A DNA stretch of 17,482 bases from IMCC26077 sp044344975. Lineage in GTDB: Bacteria; Actinomycetota; Actinomycetes; Nanopelagicales; Nanopelagicaceae. Position numbers and translations under genes: made by a program. Location: positions 1-17,482 of the forward strand of contig JBIJBY010000016.1 of the NCBI GenBank assembly GCA_044344975.1. Direction: 5' to 3'. The notes below the pieces were generated by a model. The model had not been told where the DNA came from, made no database searches, and saw nothing but the letters and a program-made list of their open reading frames with translations. Below, piece after piece: positions 15,774-17,482 of the stretch (the first letter of the stretch is position 1; each line of letters begins with the position of its first letter).

Positions 15774-15787
15774 TTACTCCGTAGTAA
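15774..15787. promoter_or_regulatory. Palindromic operator-like site 2 (etfB/fabD region)
   Basis: TTACT-CCGT-AGTAA, a perfect 5-bp inverted repeat with 4 bases between. Its centre is exactly 32 bp from that of site 1, about three helical turns, so both would lie on one face of the DNA. It covers the place where the -35 of the proposed leaderless fabD promoter would be. Confidence 0.52.
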
Positions 15788-15801
15788 CCGATTTCACCCT
15801 T

Positions 15802-15807
15802 TACCCT
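15802..15807 (+). promoter_or_regulatory. Possible -10 box for a leaderless fabD mRNA
   Basis: TACCCT, followed by six bases and then the fabD ATG. There is no Shine-Dalgarno before fabD. It has the same hexamer as the box before leuS and the same six-base spacing as the iscS and comEA boxes. Confidence 0.4.
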
Positions 15808-15813
15808 GAACCA

Positions 15814-17001
15814 ATGCTCGCTCTCGTCGCCCCCGGTCAAGGGGCGCAAACCCCTGGATTTCTCAACCCTTGGCTTGAGCTACCGCGCGCAAAAGATCTA
15901 CTTACTTGGTGGAGCGCAGTTGCAGGGGTAGACCTTCTCCATCTAGGCACCGCCGCTGATAGCGAAGAGATAAAAGCGACCGAGAATGCGCAACCGCTCC
16001 TGCTCTCCGCAGGGCTACTCGGCGCGCTCTCCCTCTTTCCGCACCCCTCTGACGCATTTGGAAAAGTTGGCGTGGTTGCCGGCCACTCAGTCGGTGAGTT
16101 CACCGCTGCCGCCGGAGCGCGCGCAATCACTGCAGAGTCGGCAATGGTTTTAGTTCGCGAGCGTGGCTTAGCAATGGCAGAGGCTTCGGCTCAAGTAGAG
16201 AGCGGAATGTCAGCGCTCCTTGGCGGCGAGCGCGAACTCGTGCTCAAGGCCATCGCAGAGCACCATTTAATTGCAGCAAATGAAAATGGCGCCGGCCAGA
16301 TTGTCGCTGCTGGTCTACTGGAGAATCTCCGCGCCCTGGAGGCAAATCCTCCGGAAGGCGCTCGAGTCAGACCGCTTGCAGTAGCTGGTGCATTCCATAC
16401 CTCTTATATGGAGAGCGCCCAGGCACGTTTAGCCCAACTTGCCCGCTCAGTGAGCGTGCGCGATCCTCGGACCCGAGTCCTCTCTAACGCAGATGGAGCA
16501 GTGATCCATTCAGGGCGCGAAATTCTCGATCGGATGATTACGCAAATTTCTCGACCAGTGCGCTGGGATTTATGCATGGAGAGTATGAGTCAACTTGGCG
16601 TTACCGCTGTTATTGAAGTCCCGCCCGCTGGAACTTTAGTTGGCTTGATTAAGCGCGCGCTTCCTGGAGTGGAAACACTGGCGCTTAAGACTCCAGACGA
16701 TATACCGGCCGCGATGGAGATCATCGCTCGACATGGTTTCGCTAGCGAGCTGAGCGATAATCCAACGTGGCGAATGATTGTTGCGCCCTTCTCTGGAAAA
16801 TTCTCTCAGACTGATGTGCACATTGGCGATGAGGTCGATTCAGGAAGAGTGATCGGAAAAGTTTCTAATCGACAAGAGAGCGTCGACTTGCTCTCCGACC
16901 ATGGCGGAATAGTTATCGAATTTATGGTGGAAGATGGCGATCCTGTTGCGCCAGGTCAACCAATTGCTCGTTTGCATCCTCATGGTCAAGGAGCACATTA
17001 A
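15814..17001 (+). CDS. fabD: Malonyl-CoA:ACP transacylase with extra C-terminal biotinyl/lipoyl-like domain
   Basis: A 395-aa protein. Residues 1-310 are a complete FabD that moves malonyl from CoA to acyl carrier protein: GQGAQ at 8-12, nucleophile S92 in GHSVGE (90-95), R117 in VRERG, H195 in GAFHT, and the NADG/EVPPAGTL segments. Ordinary FabD is about 300-315 aa. Here about 80 further residues follow (316-395), with VAPFSG, then GD-V--G (338-344), GGIV (364-367), and GD-V-PGQ-I-RL (375-387). This is the barrel-sandwich pattern of biotinyl/lipoyl domains, but the place of the modified lysine is about Q354, so it is probably not modified. The frame is open throughout. The stop overlaps the fabH start (TAATG). 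Seen: both domains. Inferred: fold and lack of modification. Confidence 0.93.
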   Translation: MLALVAPGQGAQTPGFLNPWLELPRAKDLLTWWSAVAGVDLLHLGTAADSEEIKATENAQPLLLSAGLLGALSLFPHPSDAFGKVGVVAGHSVGEFTAAAGARAITAESAMVLVRERGLAMAEASAQVESGMSALLGGERELVLKAIAEHHLIAANENGAGQIVAAGLLENLRALEANPPEGARVRPLAVAGAFHTSYMESAQARLAQLARSVSVRDPRTRVLSNADGAVIHSGREILDRMITQISRPVRWDLCMESMSQLGVTAVIEVPPAGTLVGLIKRALPGVETLALKTPDDIPAAMEIIARHGFASELSDNPTWRMIVAPFSGKFSQTDVHIGDEVDSGRVIGKVSNRQESVDLLSDHGGIVIEFMVEDGDPVAPGQPIARLHPHGQGAH

Positions 17002-17482
17002 TGGTCGCAATTAAATCCCCCTCAACAGAGCGATACTCAAAAATAATGAGCGTCGGTGTTTATCGCCCTCGTCGGAGCGTTCTCAATAGCGAGATTATTG
17101 AAGCAATTGATTCGAGCGATGAATGGATTAAAGAGCGGAGCGGAATTCACTCACGTCGAATCGCAGGTGAAGACGAGAGCGTTGTAAGCATGTCAGTTGC
17201 AGCGGCAAAGAGCGCGCTTGATCGAGCCGGTATATCTGCCGAGCAACTTGGGGCTGTCATTTGCGCAACGGTTACCTATCCTTTTCAAACGCCGAGTGCG
17301 GCGACCGATATCGCACTTCAATTAGGAGCGCCAAAAGTTCCAGCTTTTGATATCTCCGCAGCATGTGCAGGTTTTTGTTATGGGGTAGGTATCGCAAGTG
17401 ATCTCGTTCGCGCGGGAACTGCTGAATATGTACTCCTTGTTGGAGTCGAGAAACTCTCGGACTTCACTGATCCATCAGATCG
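17001..17482 (+). CDS. fabH: Beta-ketoacyl-ACP synthase III, N-terminal part, cut by window edge
   Basis: The first 160 codons of the condensing enzyme that joins acyl-CoA with malonyl-ACP to start fatty acid chains. After about 16 extra residues the frame shows SVGVYRPRR, the SSDEWIKERSGIHSRRI block (38-54), and the active-site cysteine C122 in DISAACAGF. His and Asn of the triad lie beyond the window. The ATG at 17001 shares a base with the fabD stop and has a strong AAGGAG seven bases upstream. An ATG 15 codons in (residue 16) is a possible but less supported start. fabD-fabH followed by acpP and fabF is the usual actinobacterial order, so those genes are expected next. Confidence 0.95.
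   Translation, partial: MVAIKSPSTERYSKIMSVGVYRPRRSVLNSEIIEAIDSSDEWIKERSGIHSRRIAGEDESVVSMSVAAAKSALDRAGISAEQLGAVICATVTYPFQTPSAATDIALQLGAPKVPAFDISAACAGFCYGVGIASDLVRAGTAEYVLLVGVEKLSDFTDPSD

Overview
This looks like a chromosomal core region of a free-living actinobacterium with moderate to low GC for the phylum. Gene content, gene order and protein style fit the streamlined freshwater acI/Nanopelagicales type; that placement is inferred from impression and synteny, not from a search. Support comes from the mycobacterial/streptomycete-like neighbourhoods etfB-etfA-iscS-mnmA-ligA and nadD-rsfS-gpgP/.../leuS/degV-comEA-comEC-holA, from very tight packing (gaps mostly under 60 bp, many 1-13 nt overlaps) and from actinobacterial start signals (TAnnnT boxes placed as for leaderless mRNAs).

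Layout: nearly everything from 1 to 15698 is on the minus strand and reads as one gene train, here given in transcription order. It starts with etfB-etfA (electron transfer flavoprotein), then iscS (cysteine desulfurase), mnmA (tRNA 2-thiouridylase) and ligA (NAD+-dependent DNA ligase). A 39-aa one-helix membrane protein follows, then nadD (NAD synthesis), rsfS (ribosome silencing) and a GpgP-like histidine phosphatase. After these come tRNA-Ala(GGC), a short-chain dehydrogenase, leuS, degV, comEA-comEC (DNA uptake) and the start of holA (cut by the window edge). On the plus strand, diverging from etfB across a 115-bp control region, are fabD and the beginning of fabH (fatty acid synthesis initiation).

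Functional links: IscS supplies the sulfur that MnmA puts on tRNA wobble uridine. NadD makes the NAD that LigA consumes, and NadD sits one nucleotide after the small membrane protein. RsfS, tRNA-Ala and LeuRS serve translation. ComEA/ComEC take up DNA. EtfBA (fatty acid or amino acid oxidation electrons) and FabD/FabH (fatty acid synthesis) share a divergent promoter region.

Points of interest: (1) FabD carries an extra C-terminal biotinyl/lipoyl-like domain that lacks the modifiable lysine. (2) The etfB/fabD control region has two TTAC-N6-GTAA palindromes exactly 32 bp apart. (3) nadD has no ATG/GTG/TTG start and probably uses ATT, with a good Shine-Dalgarno and a TAATT stop/start overlap. 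(4) The dehydrogenase start codon lies one base after the 3' end of tRNA-Ala, so tRNA processing could yield a leaderless mRNA. (5) comEA, leuS, iscS and fabD share a TAnnnT-N6/7-start pattern and lack an SD. I saw no mobile elements, CRISPR arrays, rRNA genes or phage genes, and no clear Rho-independent terminator.
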